From Saccharomonospora amisosensis (GTDB lineage Bacteria; Actinomycetota; Actinomycetes; Mycobacteriales; Pseudonocardiaceae), in assembly GCF_011761185.1 (NCBI RefSeq), contig NZ_JAAOYM010000003.1:186001-250000 (forward strand): 64,000 nucleotides of DNA. The letters are read 5' to 3'. This document shows, piece by piece, positions 45,037 through 53,339 of this stretch (positions are counted from its first letter, which is position 1; the number at the start of each line of letters is the position of its first letter). The notes beneath the pieces are model-generated. The model was not told where the DNA came from and made no database searches. It worked only from the letters and a program-made list of their open reading frames with translations. Made by a program: the position numbers and the translations under genes.

Positions 45037-46455
45037 TCAGCCTTTGGCGTGGGCGTCGAGCAGCATGGCGACCGCTTCGGTGACCCGGCGCGCCTGATCG
45101 AGGTGCAACCACTCGTCGGGTACGTGCGCGTTCGAGTCAGGCCCGAGTGCCCCGGTCACCACGAACTGCGCGTCGGGGTACTTCTCGCCGAGGAGCGCCA
45201 TGAACGGGATCGACCCACCCAGCCCGATGCCGCGCCACGGCTTGCCGAACACCTCGTCGCTACAGCGCCGCAGCACCGCCTCCAGCCACGGCGCCGGCTC
45301 CGGTGCGTTCCAGCCGTCCGCGCACTCCGCACCCCCCAACTCAACGGTCGCGCCGTAGGGGACGTCGGTGGTCAGTACCTTCTCGACAGCGGCCAGCGCG
45401 GCGGCCGAGTCCGCCGTCGGTGGCAGCCGGAAGCTGAGCGCGAGCGTGGTGGCGTGGCGAAGCACGTTGCCAGCATCGGCGGGTTCGGGCAGCCCGGAGG
45501 CGCCGATCACCGACAGCGTGGGCCGCCAGCTGTTGTTCAACACCAGTTCGACCTCGTCGCCGGTGACCGGTCGGGTCTCGTCGTGCAGCGGGAACGCCCC
45601 CGCCGCCGCGCCAGGCGCTGTCTCGACTGTGGCCTTGGCCTCCTCGACACGGTTGGCTGGGATCTCGACGTTGCACTCGGCGAGCTTGAGCTCACCCGTC
45701 TCCGCGTCCTCGATGCGGTCGAGCAGAGCACGCAGCACCCGGAAGGAGCTCGGCACGACGCCGCTGGCGAGTCCGGAGTGCTGCGCGGAGTCGAGCACCC
45801 GCACGGTGACGTGCACCTGCGCGAGACCGCGCAGGCTGGTGGTTAGCCACAGCCGCTCGTAGTCGTTGCCACCCGAGTCCAGGCACACCACCAGCGAGAC
45901 CCTGCCGAGCCGGTCGGCCAACCGCTCCAGGTACGCGGGCAGATCCGGGCTTCCCGACTCCTCACCGGTCTCCAGCAACACGACGGCCCGCGCGTGCTCG
46001 CCGCCCGCGTCCCGCACCGCCTGCAACGCCACCGCGGCCGCGTAGCCGGAGTACCCGTCGTCGGCGGACCCCCTCCCGTAGAGCCGACCGTCGCGCACGA
46101 CAGGGGTCCATGGCCCCAGCCCCTCCGACCACCCACCCACCGGTGGCTGCTTGTCCAGGTGCCCGTACAGCAACACCGTGCCCGCGTCCTCGCGGCCCGG
46201 TGTCGCTGGCACGTCGAGCAGCAGCACCGGGCTGCGGCCGGGCAGCCTCACCACCTCGACGGTGGCTCCGGGGAGGCTCCTGTCCGCCAGCCACGAACGG
46301 ACGTGCTCGACCGCCGCGTCGAGTTGGCCGGACCGCTGCCAGTCGCTGTCGAAGGCAGGCGAGAGAGCCGGAATCTCCACCAGTCCGGAGAGGCTGGGCA
46401 GGACTTCGCGTTCCCACAGGTTGCTGACGGTGCTGGCTACGGTTCGCTGTTCCAC
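45037..46455 (-). CDS. M20 family metallopeptidase (dipeptidase-like), paralogue 1
   Basis: 472 aa. M20 metal and catalytic residues are visible: YGHLDKQP (first His/Asp), GRGSADDGYSG (bridging Asp), LLETGEESGSPDL (Glu pair), VVCLDSGGNDYERLW (Asp) and a C-terminal NAHVPDEWLHL. Hydrolyses dipeptides or N-acyl amino acids in the cytoplasm. It is divergent from livF with a palindromic operator between. A close paralogue lies at 53322-54734, so the ABC/ligase operon is flanked by both copies in the same orientation. Confidence 0.9.
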   Translation of the reverse strand: MEQRTVASTVSNLWEREVLPSLSGLVEIPALSPAFDSDWQRSGQLDAAVEHVRSWLADRSLPGATVEVVRLPGRSPVLLLDVPATPGREDAGTVLLYGHLDKQPPVGGWSEGLGPWTPVVRDGRLYGRGSADDGYSGYAAAVALQAVRDAGGEHARAVVLLETGEESGSPDLPAYLERLADRLGRVSLVVCLDSGGNDYERLWLTTSLRGLAQVHVTVRVLDSAQHSGLASGVVPSSFRVLRALLDRIEDAETGELKLAECNVEIPANRVEEAKATVETAPGAAAGAFPLHDETRPVTGDEVELVLNNSWRPTLSVIGASGLPEPADAGNVLRHATTLALSFRLPPTADSAAALAAVEKVLTTDVPYGATVELGGAECADGWNAPEPAPWLEAVLRRCSDEVFGKPWRGIGLGGSIPFMALLGEKYPDAQFVVTGALGPDSNAHVPDEWLHLDQARRVTEAVAMLLDAHAKG

Positions 46456-46505
46456 AAGGCCATCCTGCCATCGCGGCCAAGGTCACAGTTCCGTTCGCCT
46501 CTTGC

Positions 46506-46517
46506 CTAAGCGCTTAG
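46506..46517. promoter_or_regulatory. Candidate TetR-type operator before the Liv/ligase operon
   Basis: CTAAGCGCTTAG, a perfect 12-bp palindrome, extended as TG-C-[core]-T-CA with one mismatch pair. It lies 52 bp upstream of livF and 51 bp upstream of the divergent peptidase start. No regulator gene adjoins it. Confidence 0.6.
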
Positions 46518-46568
46518 TCAGCACATACGGTCGCTAGCTATTGTGATCCACACCACGCAAGGTAGCCA

Positions 46569-47357
46569 ATGCTGTCTATCCACAACCTCGAAGTCGTCTA
46601 CGACGACGTTGTTCTGGTCCTCCGGGGCGTCAGCATGGAGGTGCCCCAAGGGGGCGTCGTCGCGCTACTCGGCGCGAACGGCGCGGGCAAGACCACCCTG
46701 CTGCGAGCCGTCACCGGCCTACTCGGGCCACACCGAGGCCGGATCACCAAAGGCACCGTCAGCCTTGACGGAGTGGATATCACCGGTGCCGACCCGGCGG
46801 ACGTGGTGCGCAAGGGCATCTCGCAGGTGATGGAAGGCAGGCGGATCTTCGCCGAGATCACCGTCGACGAGAACCTGCGCTCGGGGGCCTACACCCGGCG
46901 CTCGCGCAGCGAGATCCGCGAGTCCTACGCCCGCGTGCTCGACCTGTTTCCGGTACTCGCGCGCAGGCGCAAGGCCGTGGCGGGCTACCTGTCCGGCGGC
47001 GAGCAGCAGATGCTCGCCATCGGCAGGGCGCTGATGGCGCGGCCGAAGCTGTTGTTTCTCGACGAACCCTCACTCGGACTCGCACCAAAACTGGTCGAGC
47101 AGGTCCGCGACATCGTGGTTCAGATCAACCAGCAGGGCACCAGCGTGCTGCTGGTTGAGCAGAACGCCGTGATGGCGCTGTCGATCGCGAGCAGCGGCTA
47201 CGTGCTGGAGACCGGCAAGGTCGTCAAGGACGGCCCCGCCGACCAGCTGCTCGCAGACGAGGACATCCGCGAGTTCTACCTCGGTGCGACCTCCGGCGAG
47301 CGCCGCTCGTTCGCCGACGTCAAGACCTACCGGAGGAAGAAGCGATGGAGCGCGTGA
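46569..47357 (+). CDS. Branched-chain-type ABC transporter ATPase (LivF-like)
   Basis: 262 aa. Walker A GANGAGKTT, signature YLSGGEQQMLAIGRALM, Walker B LLFLDEP and LLVEQNA H-loop; the EQN form is typical of LivF. A short basic tail (DVKTYRRKKRW) is added. First gene of a six-gene operon with LivG, an acyl-CoA ligase, LivH, LivM and a binding protein. The presence of the ligase makes a carboxylic-acid or fatty-acid substrate more likely than a free amino acid (inference). Confidence 0.93.
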   Translation: MLSIHNLEVVYDDVVLVLRGVSMEVPQGGVVALLGANGAGKTTLLRAVTGLLGPHRGRITKGTVSLDGVDITGADPADVVRKGISQVMEGRRIFAEITVDENLRSGAYTRRSRSEIRESYARVLDLFPVLARRRKAVAGYLSGGEQQMLAIGRALMARPKLLFLDEPSLGLAPKLVEQVRDIVVQINQQGTSVLLVEQNAVMALSIASSGYVLETGKVVKDGPADQLLADEDIREFYLGATSGERRSFADVKTYRRKKRWSA

Positions 47358-48154
47358 GCGAGCTTGCGAGCATGCCGTCGACCGAGCCCGAACCGTTGCT
47401 GCGGGTGCAGGACCTGACCTTGCGGTTCGGCGGCGTTACCGCACTCAACGGCGTCAACTTCGACGTGCGGAGGGGCGAACTGTTCGCGGTCATCGGTCCC
47501 AACGGAGCGGGAAAGACCTCGATCTTCAACTGCCTCAACAGTGTGTACCGGCCGCAGCAGGGCACGATCACGCTGAACGGTGAGTCGCTGCTAGGCCGCC
47601 CGCCCGCGGCGGTTGCCGCCCTCGGGGTGGCGCGCACGTTCCAGAATCTCGGGCTGTTCTCCCACCTCACCCTCGTCGAGAACCTGATGCTCGGCAGGCA
47701 CCACCTCATGCGCACCGGGTTCTTCTCCGGGATGTTGTGGTGGGGCAGGGCGAAGCGGGAGGAGATCGCCCACCGCGCGGCGGTGGAGCGGATCGTCGAA
47801 CTGCTCGAGCTGGAGCCGTACCGGCGGATGCCGGCCGGGCTGCTGCCCTACGGCGTCGCCAAGCGAGCGGAACTGGGCCGCGCCCTGGCGATGGAACCGA
47901 CGCTGCTGCTGCTGGACGAACCGGTGGCGGGCATGAACCTGGAGGAGACCGAGGACACCGCGCGCTACCTGCTCGAGGTCCGCAGGGAACTGGGCCTGGC
48001 GATGATCCTGGTGGAGCACGACATGAGCCTGGTCATGGATCTCGCCGATCGGGTGATGGCGCTGGACTTCGGTGTCGTGATCGCGACCGGCGAACCGAGC
48101 GAGATCCAGGGCGACCCCAAGGTGATCGAGGCGTATCTGGGAGGTGCCGCGTGA
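47345..48154 (+). CDS. Branched-chain-type ABC transporter ATPase (LivG-like)
   Basis: 269 aa. Walker A GPNGAGKTS, LivG-type helix GVARTFQNLGLFSHLTLVENLMLGRH, signature LLPYGVAKRAELGRALA (GV AKR instead of the usual LSGGQ form, as in this LivG subgroup), Walker B LLLLDEPVAGMN and EHDMSLV. The start overlaps livF by 13 bp, with GGAGGAAG upstream. It forms a heterodimer with the LivF-like subunit. Confidence 0.92.
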   Translation: MERVSELASMPSTEPEPLLRVQDLTLRFGGVTALNGVNFDVRRGELFAVIGPNGAGKTSIFNCLNSVYRPQQGTITLNGESLLGRPPAAVAALGVARTFQNLGLFSHLTLVENLMLGRHHLMRTGFFSGMLWWGRAKREEIAHRAAVERIVELLELEPYRRMPAGLLPYGVAKRAELGRALAMEPTLLLLDEPVAGMNLEETEDTARYLLEVRRELGLAMILVEHDMSLVMDLADRVMALDFGVVIATGEPSEIQGDPKVIEAYLGGAA

Positions 48155-49992
48155 CCTCGAATCCGCTCACCGCGCCGACCGAACACATCGCGGCCGACCA
48201 GCAGGATCCGGCCACACTGCCCGCGGCCCTGCTGCACAACGCGCGGCGACGCGGAAAGGCCGTCGCCATGCGGGAGAAGCACCGCGGCTACTGGCGGGAG
48301 TGGACCTGGGCGCAGTACGCACACCGGGTGGCGTGCGTGGCGGCCGGGCTGCGCTCACTCGGCGTAGAGCCGGGCGACCGGGTGGCCGTGCACGCCGAGA
48401 ACCGGCCGGAATGGGTGATCGCCGACCTCGCCGCTCAGGGCATCGGCGCGCAGTGCGTCGGGATCTACCCGACCTCGCCCGCTGCCGAGGTCGAGTACCT
48501 GCTCAAACACTGCGGCGCGACGGTGCTTGTCGCCGAGGACGAGGAACAACTCGACAAGGCGCTCGCCGTGCGCGACTCGCTACCTCGGCTGCGGCACGTA
48601 GTGGTGATCGACCCGCGCGGGGTCGGTCAGGTCGACGGCCTGCTGACCTTCGCGGAGCTGGAGGAAAGCGGCGAACGGGCGGGCGACGCGCAGGCCCGCT
48701 ACGCCGAATCGGTCGCCTCACTCGACCCTGGCGACGCCGCGATCATCGTCTACACCTCCGGCACGACCGGCCCTCCAAAGGGCGCGATGATCTCCCACAC
48801 CAATCTGGTCGCCTCCGCGCGCACGTTCGTGCGGGCGCTCGGCGGCTCAGACACCGACGAGGTGCTGAGCTACCTGCCGCTGTGCCACATCGCGGAACGC
48901 CTCACGTCCGTGATCGACTCCGTCTGGGCGGGTTCGGTGGTCAACTTCGGTGAGGGCGGCGCCTCGTTCACCCACGACCTGCGCGACGTGCAGCCGACCG
49001 TGTTCCTCGGCGTGCCGAGGGTGTGGGAGAAGATGCTCGCGGGCGTGGAGATCCGGATGGCCGACGCCTCGCGGCTCAAACGCTGGCTGTATCGAACCTG
49101 CCTGCGCCAGGGCAGGCGGCTTGCCCCCTACCGGATGCGTGGCCGGCTGCCGCTGCGTGCGCGGCTCGTCCTCGCGGTGTGTGAAGTGCTGATGCTGCGC
49201 CCGCTGCGCGAGAAGCTCGGACTGGCCAGGGTGCGGGTCGCGCTCAGCGGCGCCGCGCCGATCGCCCCGCAGGTGCTGGAGTACCTGTGGGCCATCGGGG
49301 TGCCGGTGCGGGAGGGCTACGGGCAGACCGAGAACACGGCGCTGTGCACGCTCACACCACGAAGCGACATCAGGTTGGGCTCGGTCGGCACCGCGCTCGA
49401 CGGTGTGGAACTGCGTATCGCACAGGACGGCGAGATCCTGACGCGATCGGCGGGCGTGTTCCTCGGCTACCTGGACGATCAGGAGGCCACGGCCGCGACG
49501 ATCGACCCTGACGGCTGGCTGCACACCGGCGACGTCGGCGAACTGGACGAGGACGGCTTCCTGCGGATCACCGACCGCAAGAAGGACATCATCATCACCG
49601 CCGGTGGCAAGAACGTGTCGCCGTCGGAGATCGAGAACCGGATCAAGGTCTCACCGTACGTGCGGGAGGCGATCGTGGTCGGCGATCGCCGCAAGTACCT
49701 GACGGCGCTCATCGGCATCGAACTCGAAACCGTCGGCGACTGGGCGATGCGGCGAGGGATCGCCTACACCACCTACGCCGACCTCTCGGCCAAACCCGAG
49801 GTGCACGCGTTGATCGAGAGCGTCGTCGCCGAAGCCAATCACGACCTCGCCGCGGTGGAGCAACTCAAGCGGTTCACGCTCATCGGCAAGGAACTCGACC
49901 ACGAGGACGGTGAATTGACGGCGACACAGAAGGTCAAGCGCAAAGCCATCGAGCAGCGATTCGCCGACGAGATCGAGGCGATGTACCAATGA
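48151..49992 (+). CDS. Long-chain-type acyl-CoA ligase (FadD15-like)
   Basis: 613 aa. AMP-forming ligase with P-loop YTSGTTGPPKGAMISH, the ACSL-type EGYGQTENTALC and DGWLHTGDVGELDEDGFLRITDRKKDIIITAGGKNVSP motifs. Activates a fatty or aryl acid with ATP and CoA. GTG 48151 overlaps the livG stop and its own stop overlaps livH, so it sits inside the transporter operon. This suggests that the imported acid is trapped by activation (vectorial acylation), which is inference. The C-terminal KRKAIEQRFADEIEAMYQ is typical of this subfamily. Confidence 0.92.
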   Translation: MTSNPLTAPTEHIAADQQDPATLPAALLHNARRRGKAVAMREKHRGYWREWTWAQYAHRVACVAAGLRSLGVEPGDRVAVHAENRPEWVIADLAAQGIGAQCVGIYPTSPAAEVEYLLKHCGATVLVAEDEEQLDKALAVRDSLPRLRHVVVIDPRGVGQVDGLLTFAELEESGERAGDAQARYAESVASLDPGDAAIIVYTSGTTGPPKGAMISHTNLVASARTFVRALGGSDTDEVLSYLPLCHIAERLTSVIDSVWAGSVVNFGEGGASFTHDLRDVQPTVFLGVPRVWEKMLAGVEIRMADASRLKRWLYRTCLRQGRRLAPYRMRGRLPLRARLVLAVCEVLMLRPLREKLGLARVRVALSGAAPIAPQVLEYLWAIGVPVREGYGQTENTALCTLTPRSDIRLGSVGTALDGVELRIAQDGEILTRSAGVFLGYLDDQEATAATIDPDGWLHTGDVGELDEDGFLRITDRKKDIIITAGGKNVSPSEIENRIKVSPYVREAIVVGDRRKYLTALIGIELETVGDWAMRRGIAYTTYADLSAKPEVHALIESVVAEANHDLAAVEQLKRFTLIGKELDHEDGELTATQKVKRKAIEQRFADEIEAMYQ

Positions 49993-50885
49993 CGGCCTTC
50001 CTGCAGAACTGCTTCGCCGGGCTGTCGCTCGGCTCCACCTACGCGCTGGTCGCGCTGGGCTTCGTAGTGATCTACAAGTCCACCGGTGTGATCAACTTCG
50101 CGCAGGGCGGGCTGCTGGCGCTCGGCGCCTACCTCGGTTTCACCTTCTCCAACAACCTCGCGGTGGCCTTCGGTGTCGCCGTGCTGCTGAGCCTGGTTTC
50201 GGCGGCGGTGGTTGGCGCGACGTTCGAACGCATCGTGCTGCGCCGAATGGTGGGCCAGCCGCCGTTCGCCGTCATCATGATCACGATCGGCTTGCTGTTC
50301 GTGCTGGAACCGCTGATCACGGCGATCTGGGGGTTCGACCAGAAGCAGGTCAACAACCCGTGGAACATCCGCACGATCGAGGTCGGCTCACTGGTGCTCG
50401 GCGTACGCGACCTGTGGACGATCGGGCTCACCGCGCTCGCCGTCGCCGCGTTCTTCGTGTTCTTCCGCTTCTCCTCACTCGGGCTGGCCATGCGGGTCAC
50501 GGCGTTCGACCCCGAGGCAGCCCTCGCGCAGGGAATCAGCGCGCGCAGGGTGTACGCGGTGTCGTGGGCCATCGCGGCGGCGCTCGCCGCGCTTGCGGGC
50601 ATCCTGATGGCCGCGGGACCGGGCGGGCTCAGCCCGTCGATCGGGTTCATCGCACTGGCCGCGTTCCCCGCGATGATCCTCGGCGGCATGGACTCGCCAG
50701 GGGGAGCCGTGCTCGGCGGGCTCATCATCGGCCTTGCCGAGGCGCTGACCCGCGGCTACCAGGACGAGTTGTTCTCCTGGGCAGGCGACAACGTCTCGGT
50801 GATCATCCCGTACCTGCTGATGATCCTGATCCTGTTGATCCGGCCGTACGGCCTGCTTGGCACCAAGGAAGTGAGGCGGGTCTGA
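49989..50885 (+). CDS. Branched-chain-type ABC transporter permease (LivH-like)
   Basis: 298 aa, about eight helices, LivH signature GLSLGSTYALVALGFVVIYKSTGVINFAQGG at the N-terminus and the EAA-like EAALAQGISARRVYAVSWAIAAALAALAGI in the middle. ATG overlaps the ligase stop (ATGA). Forms the pore with LivM. Confidence 0.93.
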   Translation: MTAFLQNCFAGLSLGSTYALVALGFVVIYKSTGVINFAQGGLLALGAYLGFTFSNNLAVAFGVAVLLSLVSAAVVGATFERIVLRRMVGQPPFAVIMITIGLLFVLEPLITAIWGFDQKQVNNPWNIRTIEVGSLVLGVRDLWTIGLTALAVAAFFVFFRFSSLGLAMRVTAFDPEAALAQGISARRVYAVSWAIAAALAALAGILMAAGPGGLSPSIGFIALAAFPAMILGGMDSPGGAVLGGLIIGLAEALTRGYQDELFSWAGDNVSVIIPYLLMILILLIRPYGLLGTKEVRRV

Positions 50886-51979
50886 TGGGCGCACATCGAA
50901 ACCTCACCCGTAGCTACGCCGACGAGCTACGCCTGTTCGGCACGCCCGCGGCCAAGGTGGGACTCGGCCTGCTCGTGGCGGTGTTCCTGCTGCTGCCCAC
51001 GGTGGTGCACGACGACTTCTGGCTGTCGGTGCTGATCTACGTGGGCATCACCGCCGTCGGTGCGATCGGGTTGAACCTGCTCACCGGCTACTGCGGGCAG
51101 ATCTCACTCGGGCACGCCTTCTTCATCGGGTCGGGCGCCTACGTCGCCGCGCAGGTCGGTGGCGCGCTCGAACTGCCGCTGCCGGTGTGGCTGTTGGGCG
51201 CCGCGCTCGCGGGCGCGGTGCTCGGTGGCCTTGTCGGACCGTTCACGCTGCGGTTGCGCGGCCACTACCTCGCGATCGTCACGCTCGGGCTGGTCTTCAT
51301 CGGCGAGCACCTGTGGCGGAACCTGACACCGATCACCGGCGGGAACTCCGGAACCGCGGTACAGGCCTCACCCGCGATCGGGCCGGTCGACTTCGACGGG
51401 CTGACGTTGCTCGGCGAGAGCTACTCCCGCAACCAGGGCTGGTTCTGGCTGGTGTGGGGTCTGGTCGCGATCGTGGCGTTGCTCGCGAAGAACCTCGTGC
51501 GCACCAGGCCGGGCAGGGCGTTGCAGGCCGTGCGCGACCGCGACCAGGCCGCCGAGGTGATCGGGGTGCGCGCGGGCCGGTACAAGATCGGGGCGTTCAT
51601 GCTTTCCAGTGCCATCGCCTCGGCGGCTGGCGCGCTGTTCGGCTCCTACCAGCAGTTCGTCAGCCCCGACGAGTGGAACCTGCTGCTGTCCATCCAATAC
51701 ATCGCGATCGTGATCGTCGGAGGGCTCGGCACCATCTTCGGCTCGGTACTCGGCGCGGTGTTCGTCGGCGCACTTCCCGCGCTGATCGACCGCTACAGCG
51801 ACGCGATCCCCGGCGTACGCACCAGCGTCGGTGGTGACGGATTCATCAGTGTCTTCGCGCTCAACCAGGCACTGTTCGGGGTGCTCATAGTGCTGTTTCT
51901 GGTCCTGGAGCCACGTGGTCTCGCAGGGATCTGGCTACGGGTCAAGACCTACTTCAAGACCTGGCCCTTCTCCTACTGA
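50885..51979 (+). CDS. Branched-chain-type ABC transporter permease (LivM-like)
   Basis: 364 aa, about ten helices. LivM signatures are GLNLLTGYCGQISLGHAFFIGSGAY and RALQAVRDRDQAAEVIGVRAGRYKIGAFMLSSA, followed by GSYQQFVSPDEWNLLLSIQYIAIVIVGGLGTIFGSVLGA. The start ATG shares one base with the livH stop. Longer N-terminus than LivH. Confidence 0.93.
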   Translation: MGAHRNLTRSYADELRLFGTPAAKVGLGLLVAVFLLLPTVVHDDFWLSVLIYVGITAVGAIGLNLLTGYCGQISLGHAFFIGSGAYVAAQVGGALELPLPVWLLGAALAGAVLGGLVGPFTLRLRGHYLAIVTLGLVFIGEHLWRNLTPITGGNSGTAVQASPAIGPVDFDGLTLLGESYSRNQGWFWLVWGLVAIVALLAKNLVRTRPGRALQAVRDRDQAAEVIGVRAGRYKIGAFMLSSAIASAAGALFGSYQQFVSPDEWNLLLSIQYIAIVIVGGLGTIFGSVLGAVFVGALPALIDRYSDAIPGVRTSVGGDGFISVFALNQALFGVLIVLFLVLEPRGLAGIWLRVKTYFKTWPFSY

Positions 51980-51996
51980 CGCAAGGAGGCGTCGTC

Positions 51997-53286
51997 ATGA
52001 GAACGAATCGACGGCAACGACACGGAGTGCTCGCCGTGCTGGCCACCACCGCGCTGCTGGTAGCGGCATGCGGTGGCGCCGGAGACGAAGGTGGATCACA
52101 GGGTGGGCAGGCGGGCCAGCCGGGCAACACGGCGGGCTTCGACGGCACCACCATCAAGCTGGGTGTGCTCAGCCCGCTGTCCGGCCCGACCGCGGTGATC
52201 GGCCAACCGCTCACCAACGGGAACAAGGTGTGGTTCGACCACATCAACTCCCAGGGCGGTATCGCGGGCAAGTACAAGGTCGAGCTGGTGCAGGAGGACA
52301 CCCAGTACAAGCCGGACATCACGGTCCAGCGCTACAACAAGATCAAGAATGACGTGGTGGCGTTCACACAGGTCCTCGGCACCGCGCCTACCCTGGCGGT
52401 GAAGCCGCTGCTGGAGAGCGACAAGATGATCGCCGCTCCCGCCTCGCTCGACGCGTTCTGGGTCCGCGAACCCAACTTGCTCCCGGTGGGCGCGCCGTAC
52501 CAGATCCAGGCCATCAACGCGATGGACCACTATCTGAGCGAGGGTGGCGGTTCCACCGACTCCAAGATCTGCACGATGGTGCAGGACGACGTCTACGGTG
52601 AGGCCGGCCAGCAGGGCATCGACTTCGCGGCCAAGGAACAGGGCTTCACCGTGGCCAACACGCAGAAGTTCAAGGTGAACACCGAGAACTACGCGGGTCA
52701 GATCGGCGCGCTCGCGGGAGCGGGCTGCGAGATGGTGTTCCTCACCGCGACCCCTTCGGACGCGGGCAAGATCTGGGGCACCGCCGCGCAGGCGAAGTTC
52801 ATGCCGCAGTGGTACGCGCAGTCGCCGAGCTGGGTCGGCGCGCTGGCGAAGTCGGCCGTGGCGCCCTACATGAAGCAGTACGTCAAGATCGTGGCCGAGG
52901 GAACCGAGTGGGGCGACGAGTCGGTGCCCGGTATGAAGGACATGATCGACCGGGTGAAGCAGTACGCCCCGCAGCAGGAGCCCGACTACTACTTCGCGTT
53001 CGGCTACAACCAGGGCCGTGCGATGACGGCGCTGCTGGAGAAGGCCGTCGAGCGCGGCGATCTGTCGCGCGAGGGGCTGCTGGCGGCCAGCGAGGAACTC
53101 GGCGTGGTGTCCTTCGACGGGCTCACCGACGACTACACCTACGGCCCAGCGGACAAGCGCAACCCGCCACGGTCCTCGACGGTGTTCACCGTGGCTCCGG
53201 ACAAGCCGTTCGGGCTCGTCGTGTCGAAGTACAACTTCACCTCCGACGCGGCGAAGAAGTTCGAGTTCACCAAGGCCGACGGCTGA
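51997..53286 (+). CDS. Branched-chain-type ABC transporter binding lipoprotein
   Basis: 429 aa. Lipobox LLVAACGG (Cys about residue 25); Gly/Gln linker; periplasmic-binding fold type 1 with TIKLGVLSPLSGPTAVIGQPLTNGNKVWFDHINSQGGIAGKYKVELV, as in LivK-like proteins. The binding pocket sits near SLDAFWVREPNLLPVGAPY. It captures the substrate outside the membrane for LivHMFG. Last gene of the operon, followed by a terminator. Confidence 0.92.
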   Translation: MRTNRRQRHGVLAVLATTALLVAACGGAGDEGGSQGGQAGQPGNTAGFDGTTIKLGVLSPLSGPTAVIGQPLTNGNKVWFDHINSQGGIAGKYKVELVQEDTQYKPDITVQRYNKIKNDVVAFTQVLGTAPTLAVKPLLESDKMIAAPASLDAFWVREPNLLPVGAPYQIQAINAMDHYLSEGGGSTDSKICTMVQDDVYGEAGQQGIDFAAKEQGFTVANTQKFKVNTENYAGQIGALAGAGCEMVFLTATPSDAGKIWGTAAQAKFMPQWYAQSPSWVGALAKSAVAPYMKQYVKIVAEGTEWGDESVPGMKDMIDRVKQYAPQQEPDYYFAFGYNQGRAMTALLEKAVERGDLSREGLLAASEELGVVSFDGLTDDYTYGPADKRNPPRSSTVFTVAPDKPFGLVVSKYNFTSDAAKKFEFTKADG

Positions 53287-53302
53287 GCTGACACCTCACA
53301 CA

Positions 53303-53339
53303 CACGCCACGGCGGCAGCGGTCAGGCCGCCGTGGCGTG
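53303..53339. terminator. Bidirectional terminator inside the 3' end of an M20 gene
   Basis: 14-bp perfect stem CACGCCACGGCGGC / GCCGCCGTGGCGTG with a 9-nt loop. It ends the Liv operon; on the minus strand, the stop codon of the second M20 peptidase lies in the loop (53322-53324), so its coding sequence includes one stem arm. Confidence 0.85.
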
